Source of the DNA: Bacteriovoracaceae bacterium | GTDB taxonomy: Bacteria; Bdellovibrionota; Bacteriovoracia; Bacteriovoracales; Bacteriovoracaceae | Direction: 5' to 3' | DNA: 5,934 nucleotides | Assembly (NCBI GenBank): GCA_023151145.1 | Contig: JAKLJM010000152.1 | Coordinates: forward strand, 1-5,934 | In this document: positions 5,890 to 5,934 of the stretch, piece after piece | How positions within the stretch are numbered: position 1 is the first letter of the stretch | Layout of the letters: every line of letters starts with the position of its first letter | Program-made: the position numbers and the translations under genes | The notes under the pieces: generated by a model | What the model was told of the DNA's origin: nothing | Databases searched by the model: none | What the model saw: the letters and a program-made list of their open reading frames with translations, nothing else

Positions 5890-5934
5890 GGGGGTCAAAG
5901 TTCCGACGTTAAAAAAAGTGAATTTTTTTTTCGT
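5890..5934. other. Non-coding tail with homopolymer runs
   Basis: These last 45 bases contain G5 (5890-5894), A7 (5911-5917) and T9 (5923-5931). No start codon with a ribosome binding site, RNA gene or clear promoter is visible. The segment is probably the start of the intergenic region to the next gene, which lies outside the window. Confidence 0.5.

Noticed and set aside
1..5934. Sigma-54 (-24/-12) promoters within the window
   Set aside because: Several TGGC strings were examined, but none has a GC-containing -12 element at the required spacing.

Overview
The window is an AT-rich stretch carrying five genes, all on the + strand and tightly packed. In order they are a 5'-truncated rpoN (sigma-54), a short ribosome hibernation factor (hpf/raiA type), an unnamed predicted lipoprotein metalloprotease, clpS and clpA. 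Sigma-54, a lipobox lipoprotein and a ClpS-ClpA pair point to a Gram-negative, proteobacteria-like host. The low GC, the long acidic sigma-54 linker and the unfamiliar lysine- and asparagine-rich lipoprotein would suit a low-GC Bdellovibrio/Bacteriovorax-type lineage. That placement is inference, not proof.

Positions 1-1798 hold the rpoN-hpf pair, a widespread linkage in Gram-negative bacteria. The rpoN frame is already open at base 1, and the first in-frame ATG (base 6) is an internal methionine, so region I lies outside the window. A strong intrinsic terminator at 1812-1843 sits just after the hpf stop. ptsN, which often follows hpf in proteobacteria, is absent from that position.

Positions 1785-3014 encode a lipoprotein with a C-terminal HExxHxxGxxD zinc site and a Met-turn-like NLM. 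The terminator hairpin lies inside the part of this gene that encodes the signal peptide. The likely start codons also lie inside the end of hpf. Translation coupled to hpf could therefore decide whether transcription continues past the hairpin. This is the most unusual feature of the window.

Positions 3066-5786 hold clpS-clpA, with 9 bases between them. ClpS delivers N-degron substrates to the ClpA unfoldase, which feeds ClpP (not in this window). ClpA has all its ATPase motifs, but it has an enlarged region between its two N-domain repeats, an acidic linker before D1, and VGL where E. coli has IGL in the ClpP-binding loop. Positions 5787-5934 are non-coding apart from a doubtful 31-codon frame. 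They contain two adjacent hairpins, a T10 tract and further A/T homopolymers, consistent with an operon end.

No mobile element, CRISPR array, tRNA or rRNA was seen. Most of the window is housekeeping and stress-response material. The novelty is concentrated in the lipoprotein gene and its junction with hpf.
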